A stretch of DNA of 64,000 bases from an uncultured Pelagibacteraceae bacterium (GCA_902629935.1 CACOSU010000004.1:53510-117509); one strand, 5' to 3'. Counted from the first letter of the stretch, positions 16,243 to 24,143 are shown. The notes: generated by a model not told the origin, from the letters alone. Program-made: numbers and translations.

Positions 16243-17965
16243 CGTCTAATGGACATCTAAAATTAAAGTGGTCTTGTGTTTTTTTGAATATTGATTTTGT
16301 GATAGTTTTGAAGTCTTCTAGTTTATCTTTATGTACTTCAAACTGTATTTCATCGTGTATATGCAGAACCTGCGCATAATCTTTACCCCAACGAAAACCT
16401 GCTTTTTCTAATTCTTCATTAAGAATAATTGTTCCTTGTTTTACTAACAAGCTACCTGCAGACTGTATTAATGTATTTAATGAACTATGTTCTGCACGAC
16501 ACATTAATTTTCTTTTGTCTAAACCATTTACAAAACCAGTTCTTCTATATTTAGAAACAACTGCGTCTTTTAAAGTTTTAAGTGCAGGTAATTTTTTCTC
16601 AAAAGTTTCTCTTATTCTTTTGGCTTCGTCATAAGAGACGTTAAGTATCTCACCGAGTTTTTTATTTCCCCCACCATAAATGTAAGCATAAATAAAAGTT
16701 TTAGCTTTAGAACGTGAGGATAATCCGAGAGATTTTTGATTTTGGGAATGTATATCATCGGTAAGCAATTGTTTTTGAAAATACCCATTGTCGTATACGC
16801 CCAAGTAATGAGAAAGCACACGCAACTCCAAACCAGAAAAATCAACACCACACATAACCATATCGGTAGAAGCACTAAATAAGGAACGAAGTTCTTTACC
16901 GTATGGTAAATCACTTGAACAAACTTGTGCAAGGTTTGGCGAATGATGAGTACATCTACCAGTGACCGCCCCATTTGTAATAACTTGTCCATAAATTTTA
17001 CCTTTTTTAATTTGTTTTAAATATGCTTGGTCACCTTCTGAAAGTTGTCCAAGTCTTTTCTGTATCATTAAATATTCTGCAATAAGTTTTGCTTCAGGAT
17101 AATTTAATGTTTTTAAAATTTTTTCACTTACCTCAGGTTTACCACCTGCAGTAAAGTGTTTTGGTTTCCACCCTAAAGTTTTTAGTCTAGAAGCAATATG
17201 GTCTCTAGAGTTAGGATTGAACGTGATAGTTTTTGTAATTTTAACTGGCACTCCTGCTCTAATACCTCTTTTCTTATTATCTCTTTTATAAGTTTTATAA
17301 CCTTGTACTTCTTCCCAAGACGGAAACACTAGAGCCAACTGGTCAGCTAACTCTAGTCTCCGTTTTGTTAGGATAGATAAAAGGTTCTCAGCAGAACTCT
17401 CATCAAAACGCACACCATATTGTTCTTGTCGTCTAATCCAGTGTGCGAATTGATGTTCTAAGAGGATAGCTTGTTTAGAATAATTTGTTTGAACTATTAG
17501 GTCGTAAAGTTTGTGAGTGACTTCTACGTCTCTTTCACAATAGTCTTGCATTTCTAGCGACCAAACATCAAAAGTAGAATGTTCTTGATAATCACCTTTA
17601 CGTAATCCCAATCGGTAGCCCCAACTTTCCAGTGAGTGTCTACCGATTAGTTTTGGTGGTAGGTTTTTAACTTTAAAATCTAATTCCTGTCTATTTGTCC
17701 AAATCAATCTTGAACATAAAAGAGTATCTAAAATTTCACCTTTATATTCATAATTAAATATCTTTTTAATTGCAGGTAAATCGAACCCTTGAATATTGTG
17801 ACCTATTAATAATGTTGCTTTCTTTAGCAACTCTAGACCATCATTCAGATTGTCAGGATTATATGAATATACCTTATTGGTTTCTATATCCTTAAAGACA
17901 ATACAATGAATAACGTCTAATTTATCTAGAAACCCATTGGTCTCTAGGTCAATTATTAGCTTCAT
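16202..17965 (-). CDS. DNA polymerase, family A, T7 gp5-like
   Basis: 587 residues, shorter than T7 gp5 (704). The 3'-5' exonuclease motifs are IIDLETNGF (about 4-12), GHNIQGFDLPAI (about 54-65) and YCERDVEVTHKLY (about 142-154). Polymerase motifs are GAVTGRCTHHSPNLAQV (about 332-348), DFSGLELRVLSHYLG (motif A, about 374-388), RSKAKTFIYAYIYGG (motif B, about 421-435) and HIHDEIQFEVH (motif C, about 546-556). The reduced length suggests that the thioredoxin-binding insert of T7 is small or absent. It begins directly after the stop of the upstream gene. Confidence 0.96.
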   Translation of the reverse strand: MKLIIDLETNGFLDKLDVIHCIVFKDIETNKVYSYNPDNLNDGLELLKKATLLIGHNIQGFDLPAIKKIFNYEYKGEILDTLLCSRLIWTNRQELDFKVKNLPPKLIGRHSLESWGYRLGLRKGDYQEHSTFDVWSLEMQDYCERDVEVTHKLYDLIVQTNYSKQAILLEHQFAHWIRRQEQYGVRFDESSAENLLSILTKRRLELADQLALVFPSWEEVQGYKTYKRDNKKRGIRAGVPVKITKTITFNPNSRDHIASRLKTLGWKPKHFTAGGKPEVSEKILKTLNYPEAKLIAEYLMIQKRLGQLSEGDQAYLKQIKKGKIYGQVITNGAVTGRCTHHSPNLAQVCSSDLPYGKELRSLFSASTDMVMCGVDFSGLELRVLSHYLGVYDNGYFQKQLLTDDIHSQNQKSLGLSSRSKAKTFIYAYIYGGGNKKLGEILNVSYDEAKRIRETFEKKLPALKTLKDAVVSKYRRTGFVNGLDKRKLMCRAEHSSLNTLIQSAGSLLVKQGTIILNEELEKAGFRWGKDYAQVLHIHDEIQFEVHKDKLEDFKTITKSIFKKTQDHFNFRCPLDGEIKVGQNWSDTH

Positions 17966-18235
17966 TTAATGTATTAAGTGGACTGTAATTTTTTCTGTAC
18001 TTGGAAGTATTTCACTAACACCTGCAATTGCTTTACTTATGATTGCTCTTGCTTCAGCGTCACCACACATAATTACTGGGTGGACATTGTCGTATTTAAT
18101 GGAATTATAAATTGCCATCATAATAGTACGACAAGTTTGAAATATTAATTGTTGTTGTTCTAAATCTAATTCTACGTAATCAGGTTTATCTACCAAAAAA
18201 CTTAAAATAAATTTAGTAAGTGTTGCTTCATTCAT
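17966..18235 (-). CDS. Phage protein of unknown function (89 aa)
   Basis: From ATG 18235 (AAGGAA six bases upstream, overlapping the primase stop) it encodes MNEATLTKFILSFLVDKPDY and a mostly helical acidic body containing LEQQQLIFQTCRTIMMAIYNSI. A longer frame opens at 18253 but lacks a site. It sits between primase-helicase and polymerase and may be a replication accessory; no motif supports a specific role. Confidence 0.6.
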   Translation of the reverse strand: MNEATLTKFILSFLVDKPDYVELDLEQQQLIFQTCRTIMMAIYNSIKYDNVHPVIMCGDAEARAIISKAIAGVSEILPSTEKITVHLIH

Positions 18236-19811
18236 CGAAGTTTCCTTCAACAAGACGACCTGTATCTTTATTCCATATCAAGTCACAAGCAACGCCTGTA
18301 TCTCCTGTAAATCTATTTTTAAGAACTCTTGCAGTCATAATATTATTTTCTGTTTCTGACTGTTGGTCTCTCTCAAAACCAATCACTGCGTCTGATAATT
18401 GTGCAAGTGAATGAGAACCCCTGAGGTGTGATAGCGAAGTTTGTAAACCGTCTTCGTGACCTGTTTTACTGTCTACTCTTTTTAAATGAGAAACAACAAA
18501 CATTCCACAATTGACTTCTTCAATTAGTTTTCGAAGATTAGTCATACAGTTATCAATCAAACGTCTCTCATCACCCTCAGAAATTCCTGATATAACAATG
18601 GAGATATGGTCTAAGAAAATGTATTTGCAGTTTAGACTTTGAACCATAAATCTAATTCTATTTAATAAGTCTTCACTGTCTGAACTTCCAAAATGGTCAT
18701 AAAAGCAAACTTTGTCTTTTATTTTTTCCCACGCTGAAATTAATTCTTTATCTGAAATATTTTTTCTAACTTCTGGTATATGTATTGGTTTGTTTACTGC
18801 TAAACTAACAAGACCTCTTACACTTCTCTTTACGCTTTCTTCTAAAGCGATATATCCAACCTTATGACCTTTACTAATTAAATCATAAGCTAGTTCTCTA
18901 CAAACTTGTGACTTACCAGTTCCTGAACCTGCACAAAGTAAAACTAATTCTTTTAATCTGATACCTGATAATTTTTCATTTAGTCCATTAAATACGTATG
19001 GAACACTTTCAACATAATCATCATTTAATAATAAATCTTTTGTATCATTACCTTCAATAATACCTTGTGGTGTATAATGTTTAGCTTCAAAGATTGCGTC
19101 TATAATCTTATTACCTTTACCTTGTTGTAATAATTCACTTGCGTCTTTACCTTGAAGTTTTGCAATAAAACATTTTTTTACTGGTAAAATATTTGCACAT
19201 TCAACACTGGCTTTCATTCCTGCTTCATCAGTGTCAAACATTAAGATTATCTTTTCAAATTTAGATAACCATTCTAATTCTTGTTTTATGTATTTTTTAG
19301 CTGACGCAGTACCAGAAGGTATAGAACAAACTGGATATTTGTTTGCGTTTATTTTAGATACGCTAAGACAATCAAGTTCGCCTTCTGTTAAAACTATTGT
19401 TCTTCCACCATCACGCCAGTTTTGCTGACCGAATAATGTAATTTTATCAGTATCACCAAGCCACTTAAAAGTTTTATCTTGAAACCGTAGCTTTTGCGCT
19501 ACCTTGTTATATTGCTTGTCATAATAATTAGCGATTTGTACTGGTCTTCCATCATATTCGCCTTGCTGATAATCAAATACTCTACAAGTATCTTCATCAA
19601 TATTACGTTTTTCTAATCTATTATAATTTCCTTCAATCATATCTTTATGTATTTTTGTTTGAGTTTGTACTGGTAGAACACCAGTTGTTTTTTGATAATC
19701 GTGGCAACCAAAACAATAAGTATGGTTCTCGTAAACTCCGAGATTGTCTCGGCTACCACAATTTTCACAAGGTGCGTGATGAAGAAACTTTTCTTCAGGA
19801 TTGGTCTTCAA
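18228..19811 (-). CDS. DNA primase-helicase, T7 gp4-like
   Basis: About 527 residues (T7 gp4A 566). Zinc-binding primase motif CENCGSRDNLGVYENHTYCFGC near the N-terminus is split as CxxC...CxxC; TOPRIM elements are VLTEGELDCLSVSKI (about 140-154) and ILMFDTDEAGMKA (about 185-197). The helicase Walker A is CAGSGTGKSQVC (about 294-305), with HISIVIS and GSHSLAQLSD further on. TTG 19811 is preferred, since AGGAG lies seven bases upstream; the ATG at 19838 has none. Overlaps the amidase end by 17 bases. Confidence 0.93.
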   Translation of the reverse strand: MKTNPEEKFLHHAPCENCGSRDNLGVYENHTYCFGCHDYQKTTGVLPVQTQTKIHKDMIEGNYNRLEKRNIDEDTCRVFDYQQGEYDGRPVQIANYYDKQYNKVAQKLRFQDKTFKWLGDTDKITLFGQQNWRDGGRTIVLTEGELDCLSVSKINANKYPVCSIPSGTASAKKYIKQELEWLSKFEKIILMFDTDEAGMKASVECANILPVKKCFIAKLQGKDASELLQQGKGNKIIDAIFEAKHYTPQGIIEGNDTKDLLLNDDYVESVPYVFNGLNEKLSGIRLKELVLLCAGSGTGKSQVCRELAYDLISKGHKVGYIALEESVKRSVRGLVSLAVNKPIHIPEVRKNISDKELISAWEKIKDKVCFYDHFGSSDSEDLLNRIRFMVQSLNCKYIFLDHISIVISGISEGDERRLIDNCMTNLRKLIEEVNCGMFVVSHLKRVDSKTGHEDGLQTSLSHLRGSHSLAQLSDAVIGFERDQQSETENNIMTARVLKNRFTGDTGVACDLIWNKDTGRLVEGNFDE

Positions 19812-20295
19812 GTTCCATCTCCTGTAAATCAGCTTCATCAGTCAAGCCATCTTGGAACTTATAACCCTTAATATCTTCGTTAAGTAAATATGTTCTTACA
19901 CTGAACGAAGGACAAAATTTACTTTCGTCTAAGTCTCGGTGACCGACAATTTGTGCGTCTGGGTATTTTAATAATAATTCTTCTAATAATTTTTTTAGAC
20001 TTTCCCACTGTTCACCAGTGAAATTATCTTCTTCTTCTTTCCAATTTTCTTCTTTAGCACCGCCTACTAGACATATGCCATAACTGCAGTGATTATATCC
20101 TTTAACGTGAGCTTGTATTTCATCGTCACCTCTACCTTGTTCAATAGTGCCGTCTCTTTTGATTACTTTACCATAACCAATTTTTAACCAACCTCTTTCT
20201 CTATGCCATCTATCTATTTCCTTAGCACCTATCTTTTGTGACGGTCTCGTCTGAGAACAATGGATAACTATATATTTAGTTTCTGGTCTTGCCAT
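19795..20295 (-). CDS. N-acetylmuramoyl-L-alanine amidase, T7 gp3.5-like lysozyme
   Basis: 166 residues. IVIHCSQTRPSQKIG (about 9-23) carries the first zinc His; GYGKVIKRDGTIEQGR (about 40-55) is the amidase_2 core; VGHRDLDESKFCPSF (about 118-132) supplies the second zinc His, the catalytic Lys and the Cys ligand, as in T7 lysozyme. It cleaves the peptide-glycan amide during lysis. In T7 the same protein binds and inhibits the phage RNA polymerase, so this one may regulate the split polymerase encoded nearby. Confidence 0.93.
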   Translation of the reverse strand: MARPETKYIVIHCSQTRPSQKIGAKEIDRWHRERGWLKIGYGKVIKRDGTIEQGRGDDEIQAHVKGYNHCSYGICLVGGAKEENWKEEEDNFTGEQWESLKKLLEELLLKYPDAQIVGHRDLDESKFCPSFSVRTYLLNEDIKGYKFQDGLTDEADLQEMELEDQS

Positions 20296-20296
20296 T

Positions 20297-20728
20297 TTAT
20301 TTACCTTTAATTTCTATTAACCAATCTTGTGGAAAGGTTTGTTTTGTTGATTGAATACAGTGATAGCGAAATCCAAATAATTCACACCACTTGCCATAAG
20401 TAGTTTTAGACTTCTTACCTATTTTAGTTTTTGAGTTCGAAAAAATAAATCGAATATCTAATTCTGGGTTCTGCAATTTAATAGTCTTCATCTTTTTTCT
20501 ATCTGCAGAATTAAAAGCACCTTTAGTTTCTATAATGAAAAAATTCTTTATTGGGAAATCAGGTGTATATGTTTTCTTAATTTCAGGTTGGAAGTAAGTA
20601 ATCTTCATTCCTTCGTAAGTAAAATTAATCTTTTGCTTAGTTAGGTAATTAAAGACTTCTTCTTCCAAACCTGATTTTAGGACAACACCACTAGAAGTCT
20701 TTACTCTCTTGAACTTCTGACGTTTCAT
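20297..20728 (-). CDS. Endonuclease I (Holliday junction resolvase), T7 gp3-like
   Basis: 143 residues (T7 gp3 is 149). LEEEVFNYLTKQ (about 21-32) holds the first catalytic Glu, YTPDFP (about 55-60) the Asp, and IIETKGAF (about 65-72) the E-x-K pair, i.e. the PD-(D/E)XK site of T7 endonuclease I. It resolves branched replication intermediates and degrades host DNA. The start lies inside the end of the ssb gene (38-base overlap). Confidence 0.92.
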   Translation of the reverse strand: MKRQKFKRVKTSSGVVLKSGLEEEVFNYLTKQKINFTYEGMKITYFQPEIKKTYTPDFPIKNFFIIETKGAFNSADRKKMKTIKLQNPELDIRFIFSNSKTKIGKKSKTTYGKWCELFGFRYHCIQSTKQTFPQDWLIEIKGK

Positions 20729-21278
20729 TTGAGATTACTTCTGGTTTGGGTGTTGCTTCATAGCCATCTTCTTTTTCAAAAAGGTTGCTATCTTTTCCCT
20801 CAACAAGTTCGATAACTTGTACTGCTTTTAATCTAGCAGTAATACCTGCGCCTAACATTGGCGTATAGTAAGATACTAAATTGTAAGCGACACGCATTTT
20901 AGAACCACCCCATATTATCGTAGATAATGGAATAGGATTTTTCTTTGCGTCAAACAATTGGGGTTTTTGTGAAAACTTTTCTTTAGTCTTCTGGTTTACC
21001 CCAGTTGCTTTCATTTTGAATTTGAAGAAAACGTAATCGCCTTCTTCTGTATAAGGTTTCGGTGCTTTTTTAATCCCTTTACCTTTATGGTTTTGTTCAG
21101 CTAATTTAAGACTGTCATCTAAAGCTGAAGTATATAACTTCAACATTTCAGTTGCGTCTGACTTAGCTACCTTCAAGGTCACTTTATATTCACCTGCTTC
21201 GTTAAAACGAACATCAGGTTTATTTAGGTGAGGATAAATAGCTTCTCCGACAACACTTATGTTTGTTGTTGGTTGCAT
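20691..21278 (-). CDS. Single-stranded DNA-binding protein, T7 gp2.5-like
   Basis: 195 residues, T7 gp2.5 is 232. An N-terminal OB-type region includes GEAIYPHLNKPDVRFNEAG and a central GDYVFFKFKMKA; the C-terminus is acidic (SETSEVQESKDF-like), as in gp2.5, where it contacts polymerase and helicase. AGGAG lies before the ATG, and the 70-base gap upstream carries a promoter candidate and a repeat shared with the control region. Confidence 0.88.
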   Translation of the reverse strand: MQPTTNISVVGEAIYPHLNKPDVRFNEAGEYKVTLKVAKSDATEMLKLYTSALDDSLKLAEQNHKGKGIKKAPKPYTEEGDYVFFKFKMKATGVNQKTKEKFSQKPQLFDAKKNPIPLSTIIWGGSKMRVAYNLVSYYTPMLGAGITARLKAVQVIELVEGKDSNLFEKEDGYEATPKPEVISNETSEVQESKDF

Positions 21279-21312
21279 ATTATACTCCTATAATTTGGCT
21301 TCGTTTATGTAG

Positions 21313-21327
21313 CCATAAGTGGAACTT
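21313..21327 (-). promoter_or_regulatory. Candidate phage RNA polymerase promoter before ssb
   Basis: Minus strand AAGTTCCACTTATGG in the gap between the polymerase and ssb genes, 35 bases before the ssb ATG. It is 13/15 identical to the site before the portal block (14518-14532) and its core resembles the T7 CACTATAGG. Placed right after the polymerase gene, it would start the phage-polymerase-dependent middle genes. Inference from repetition. Confidence 0.48.
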
Positions 21328-21332
21328 TATTT

Positions 21333-21348
21333 GCACAAGTGCAAAGGT
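21333..21348. repeat. 16-bp repeat GCACAAGTGCAAAGGT, copy 2
   Basis: Identical over 16 bases to 24056-24071 near the attachment site. It begins directly after the stop of the polymerase C-terminal ORF. The core GCAC-AA-GTGC is a near-palindrome, so a dimeric DNA-binding protein or a polymerase could recognise it. One copy lies before each of the polymerase and ssb genes. Confidence 0.6.
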
Positions 21349-23019
21349 CTAAACACAAAAAAATACACTTTTCTTAACTAAAGACAAATCCAAGTTTCCT
21401 CTTTGTGGAATAGGTGGGAATTTCTTCATATTCTTAAAAGATAACATTTGTTTCATTTCCATCGCCCAGTTAGCTAATACATCGTGTTCATATATTTCAC
21501 AAAACGCTTCACGTATAGCTTCTGATAAAATGTCTACATCAGGTGCAACACAACCAAAACTATCGTGTATCAAACTAAAGTTAGTCACTCCTTTTTGTTT
21601 AGCTTTAACAACTGCTAAATGTAAAACACTAGCGTCAAGAGAATGTATAAAGTTAGGACAAATAGATTGTGCAGTTTTTCTTTTATCAATTACATCAGTA
21701 TCTGATTGTATAGATAATTTAATTATACTGTCTCCCATCTTAGTCTTTACTCTTTTACTTTCTTTTTTATAACACATCATCTGTACTGGAAATCCTAAAG
21801 GTGTAGTCCAAGTCACTGGTAAGTTTTCTGAAGCAACTAAACGAGATACCTTTTTTAAAAAATCCATTATTTCTTTTGCACCAACAATTACATCATTGAT
21901 ACTTTTCCAAACAACAGGTTGTAAAAAATTAGTAGCTTTAAATAAATCACTACCGAAGTTATGTTTTACTCCACGTTCTTTGTATTCTCTCTCAACGTGG
22001 TCTTGCAGATATTGCCTACAGGAATATTGTGTAAGTGAGTAAGGTAAACACATTACAGGTTTCTTACATAGTTTTCTGTCTATACCATATTCTAACCATT
22101 GTTGAGCCATTGGGTCAGGATTGCTATTCAATTTTTCTATCACTTTTTCTGCAACAGTTCTGTAAACATCTTCAGGTTTATTTGACGGAATAAGATTAGT
22201 AGCTTTACCACCTACTTCGTCTCTCATCATTGCTGAATAATGTTGTAAACCAGAATTGCTACAGTCAGATTGTATTGGTAGCGTGGTAATAAAACTAGCG
22301 TCAAAGTCAGTTTCTGCAAAGTCTTTGAGTTCAAAACACCAAGCAAGAAAACAAAAAGGTTTATCACCTTCAGACCAGTAAGTATCTTCCAGTGGGTTTT
22401 TTGCACAATTAATAAATCGTTGCATATTATCTTTGACCCAATCTAATCTTGTTTGAATATCTTCTTTATCTACTTCACCAAATAATCCTGCACCTGCAAT
22501 TGCAAAATTATCAAAGGAACTATTCTCTTTCATTTGTTTTCCAAACTTAAATTTTAATAATGCTCTAGAATAGTCAGCACCTTGCGGTGATAACATTGCA
22601 GGTTTTGGATAACCTCTAGACCTAAAATCTATTTGGTGTGGAAAGTAAAATGACCTTTCTTTTAATAGATTAGCTTCTTCAAGAATTTGCCTTACCTGTA
22701 TATATTTAGATTTTGATTTAGCTTGTTCTTTGTAAACATTAGACGCTTCTCTTTTCCATCTAACTAAACTTTCTTTATTAGTAGCTATATCTACAGGTTT
22801 AGGTGGAAGTTCCATACTTTGCGGATTTACTGGTAGTTTTCCCAAAGTCACATCTTTTTTAACTAATGTAGTTATGACATCTAAAACAGGTTTATTTATT
22901 ACCCATTCAGTTTCCTGCATAATATTTACGCTATCATACAGGTCTTTCATTTCTTGACCTTTATTTTTAAGTTCTTCAAGGTATCTACGGTTTGACGCTT
23001 TGACTAGATTATAGTGCAT
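21349..23019 (-). CDS. T7-type RNA polymerase, C-terminal catalytic part (split gene)
   Basis: 556 residues corresponding to T7 RNA polymerase from about residue 290 to its end. QSDCSNSGLQHYSAMMRDE (about 250) is motif A with the catalytic Asp; KLCKKPVMCLPYSLTQYS (about 315-332) is motif B with the Lys and Tyr; LIHDSFGCVAPD (about 484-495) is motif C with the second Asp. It begins with its own ATG, which has GGAG seven bases upstream and overlaps the N-terminal ORF by 11 bases. Removing one A from the A6 run at the junction would fuse both ORFs into about 881 residues (T7: 883). Confidence 0.93.
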   Translation of the reverse strand: MHYNLVKASNRRYLEELKNKGQEMKDLYDSVNIMQETEWVINKPVLDVITTLVKKDVTLGKLPVNPQSMELPPKPVDIATNKESLVRWKREASNVYKEQAKSKSKYIQVRQILEEANLLKERSFYFPHQIDFRSRGYPKPAMLSPQGADYSRALLKFKFGKQMKENSSFDNFAIAGAGLFGEVDKEDIQTRLDWVKDNMQRFINCAKNPLEDTYWSEGDKPFCFLAWCFELKDFAETDFDASFITTLPIQSDCSNSGLQHYSAMMRDEVGGKATNLIPSNKPEDVYRTVAEKVIEKLNSNPDPMAQQWLEYGIDRKLCKKPVMCLPYSLTQYSCRQYLQDHVEREYKERGVKHNFGSDLFKATNFLQPVVWKSINDVIVGAKEIMDFLKKVSRLVASENLPVTWTTPLGFPVQMMCYKKESKRVKTKMGDSIIKLSIQSDTDVIDKRKTAQSICPNFIHSLDASVLHLAVVKAKQKGVTNFSLIHDSFGCVAPDVDILSEAIREAFCEIYEHDVLANWAMEMKQMLSFKNMKKFPPIPQRGNLDLSLVKKSVFFCV

Positions 23020-23995
23020 TTTTTATCTCCTCAGTTTTGTTTTCGTGATTGTGTTTTCTTCCGTAATATCCGCCTACGAATGGGTTATATTCCCATTTTC
23101 TAGGTGGCATTAGCATTGGAAGATATTTAGGTTGAAGTGCTTCGTTCTTGATATTGAAGTTCCTTATCTCATCTATGATTTTTCTAGTAGCTTCAACATA
23201 AGTGACTGTCTTGAACTTATTTAGCTTTCTATTCTGGTGTTTAACTAAACCCAGTTTTTCTAGAAAACCAATCATTTTAACTCCAAGATGAAGTCTCCCT
23301 TCCTTGCCCCAATCGTCAAATTCAAGATTGTTCTTATTTATCATATAAGTCCAAACCTTGTGCTTGTACTGATACCTATTTACATTTTGAGGTATATTCT
23401 TTCCTGCAAGTCTTTTAGATATTCTATTATAGTTATCTTTATCTCTATCTTTGAACATCGTTATTCTGGCTTCCATCATCAAGCCAGTTCCAATCTTAAT
23501 AGCTAGTTTGTTCATTGTGGTTTCATTAGAAATTCCATCAATTGTATTCTTCAAAACTATCAACGAACAAGTATCCCAAACCGTGTGTTCTTTAGAAAGA
23601 AACACTCCTTTATCAAAAGCCGATTTTGGTAGACATTGACACAATAGTTTCAATGCAGTCAGGCGGTTTCCTGCACCACCTTCTTCCATAGTTTTAATAT
23701 CACCATTAATTAATAAGGATAATTTTGTTATATATTTTTGTTGTAATACTAAGCCGTGAAGTGTCGTACTTTCTTGACCTTTTGCGATAGCGTCTTTGAC
23801 GGTCTTTCTAAACCTGTCTACACCACCTTGAAGCATTGCGTCTTCAAATTCCAGTTCTTCTTGAATACGTTTAGTATAATCGTTGTTATCTTTAAACTTG
23901 CCACCTACGCCTACTTTGACAAGTTCTTTTAATTGTTCTTGTAGGTCTTGTTGTTGTTGATTTAATATGTCGGACATATAGCGAACATTCTCCAT
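23009..23995 (-). CDS. T7-type RNA polymerase, N-terminal domain (split gene)
   Basis: 328 residues with the T7 polymerase N-terminal features: a Glu/Gln-rich helical start, GVDRFRKTVKDAIAKGQ (about 58-74), the region FDDWGKEGRLHLGVKMIGFL (about 228-247) matching T7 'W..ED.IHVG.R.IE.L', and LMPPRKWEYNPFVGGYYG (about 297-314) matching 'VPPKPW....GGGYW'. It then ends with a short unrelated tail at a TAA. In T7 this domain binds the promoter and starts the transcript. The start is either ATG 23995 or an internal ATG a few codons on. It is first in the phage transcript at this end. Confidence 0.9.
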   Translation of the reverse strand: MENVRYMSDILNQQQQDLQEQLKELVKVGVGGKFKDNNDYTKRIQEELEFEDAMLQGGVDRFRKTVKDAIAKGQESTTLHGLVLQQKYITKLSLLINGDIKTMEEGGAGNRLTALKLLCQCLPKSAFDKGVFLSKEHTVWDTCSLIVLKNTIDGISNETTMNKLAIKIGTGLMMEARITMFKDRDKDNYNRISKRLAGKNIPQNVNRYQYKHKVWTYMINKNNLEFDDWGKEGRLHLGVKMIGFLEKLGLVKHQNRKLNKFKTVTYVEATRKIIDEIRNFNIKNEALQPKYLPMLMPPRKWEYNPFVGGYYGRKHNHENKTEEIKNAL

Positions 23996-24005
23996 TTATT
24001 TGATT

Positions 24006-24018
24006 GCAGAAGTGCAGG
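24006..24018. repeat. Degenerate repeat copy GCAGAAGTGCAGG
   Basis: Resembles the 24056-24072 repeat (GCACAAGTGCAAAGG) and starts 50 bases from it, just before the polymerase start codon. Together they suggest spaced binding sites for a phage regulator or for integrase/excisionase arms. Confidence 0.35.
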
Positions 24019-24028
24019 ATACAGTAGT

Positions 24029-24048
24029 TTTGATACAATTTGATACAA
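24029..24048. repeat. Tandem 10-bp repeat TTTGATACAA x2
   Basis: TTTGATACAA occurs twice back to back in the 110-base control region between the terminator and the polymerase gene. Ten-base spacing puts both copies on one helical face, as in operator sites. It is not long enough to be a CRISPR or transposon end. Confidence 0.5.
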
Positions 24049-24055
24049 GACTATC

Positions 24056-24072
24056 GCACAAGTGCAAAGGTT
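24056..24072. repeat. 16-bp repeat GCACAAGTGCAAAGGT, copy 1
   Basis: Exact 16-base match to 21333-21348, extended here by one T. It lies between the leftward terminator and the polymerase gene, about 70 bases from the tRNA junction. Candidates are a phage promoter element, a repressor operator or an integrase arm site. Confidence 0.6.
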
Positions 24073-24080
24073 GATTTTTT

Positions 24081-24120
24081 AAAAAAACACAAGCTACGTC
24101 TATATTATTCGTCACTTGTG
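24081..24120 (-). terminator. Intrinsic terminator between tRNA-Leu fragment and phage polymerase
   Basis: On the minus strand CACAAGTGACG (24120-24110) pairs with CGTAGCTTGTG (24098-24088), interrupted by one mismatch, with an 11-base AT-rich loop and seven T (24087-24081). It would stop transcription from the host tRNA-Leu promoter before it reaches the phage RNA polymerase gene. In the free phage it probably ends the transcript of whatever gene lies on the other side of attP, perhaps integrase. Confidence 0.8.
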
Positions 24121-24143
24121 CAATGAAGATGAAGTGTCGGTAT

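Noticed and set aside
24029..24048. CRISPR-like repeat
   Set aside because: Only two copies of ten bases without spacers; no cas genes in the window.
24111..24125. Third copy of the GCACAAGTG repeat
   Set aside because: It is the inverted core only and is explained as the outer arm of the terminator hairpin at 24081-24120.
24081..24143. Possible complete tRNA-Leu continuing into the prophage
   Set aside because: No T-arm (GTTCGA-like) or acceptor-complementary TCGCCCC occurs within the needed distance, so the gene is truncated.
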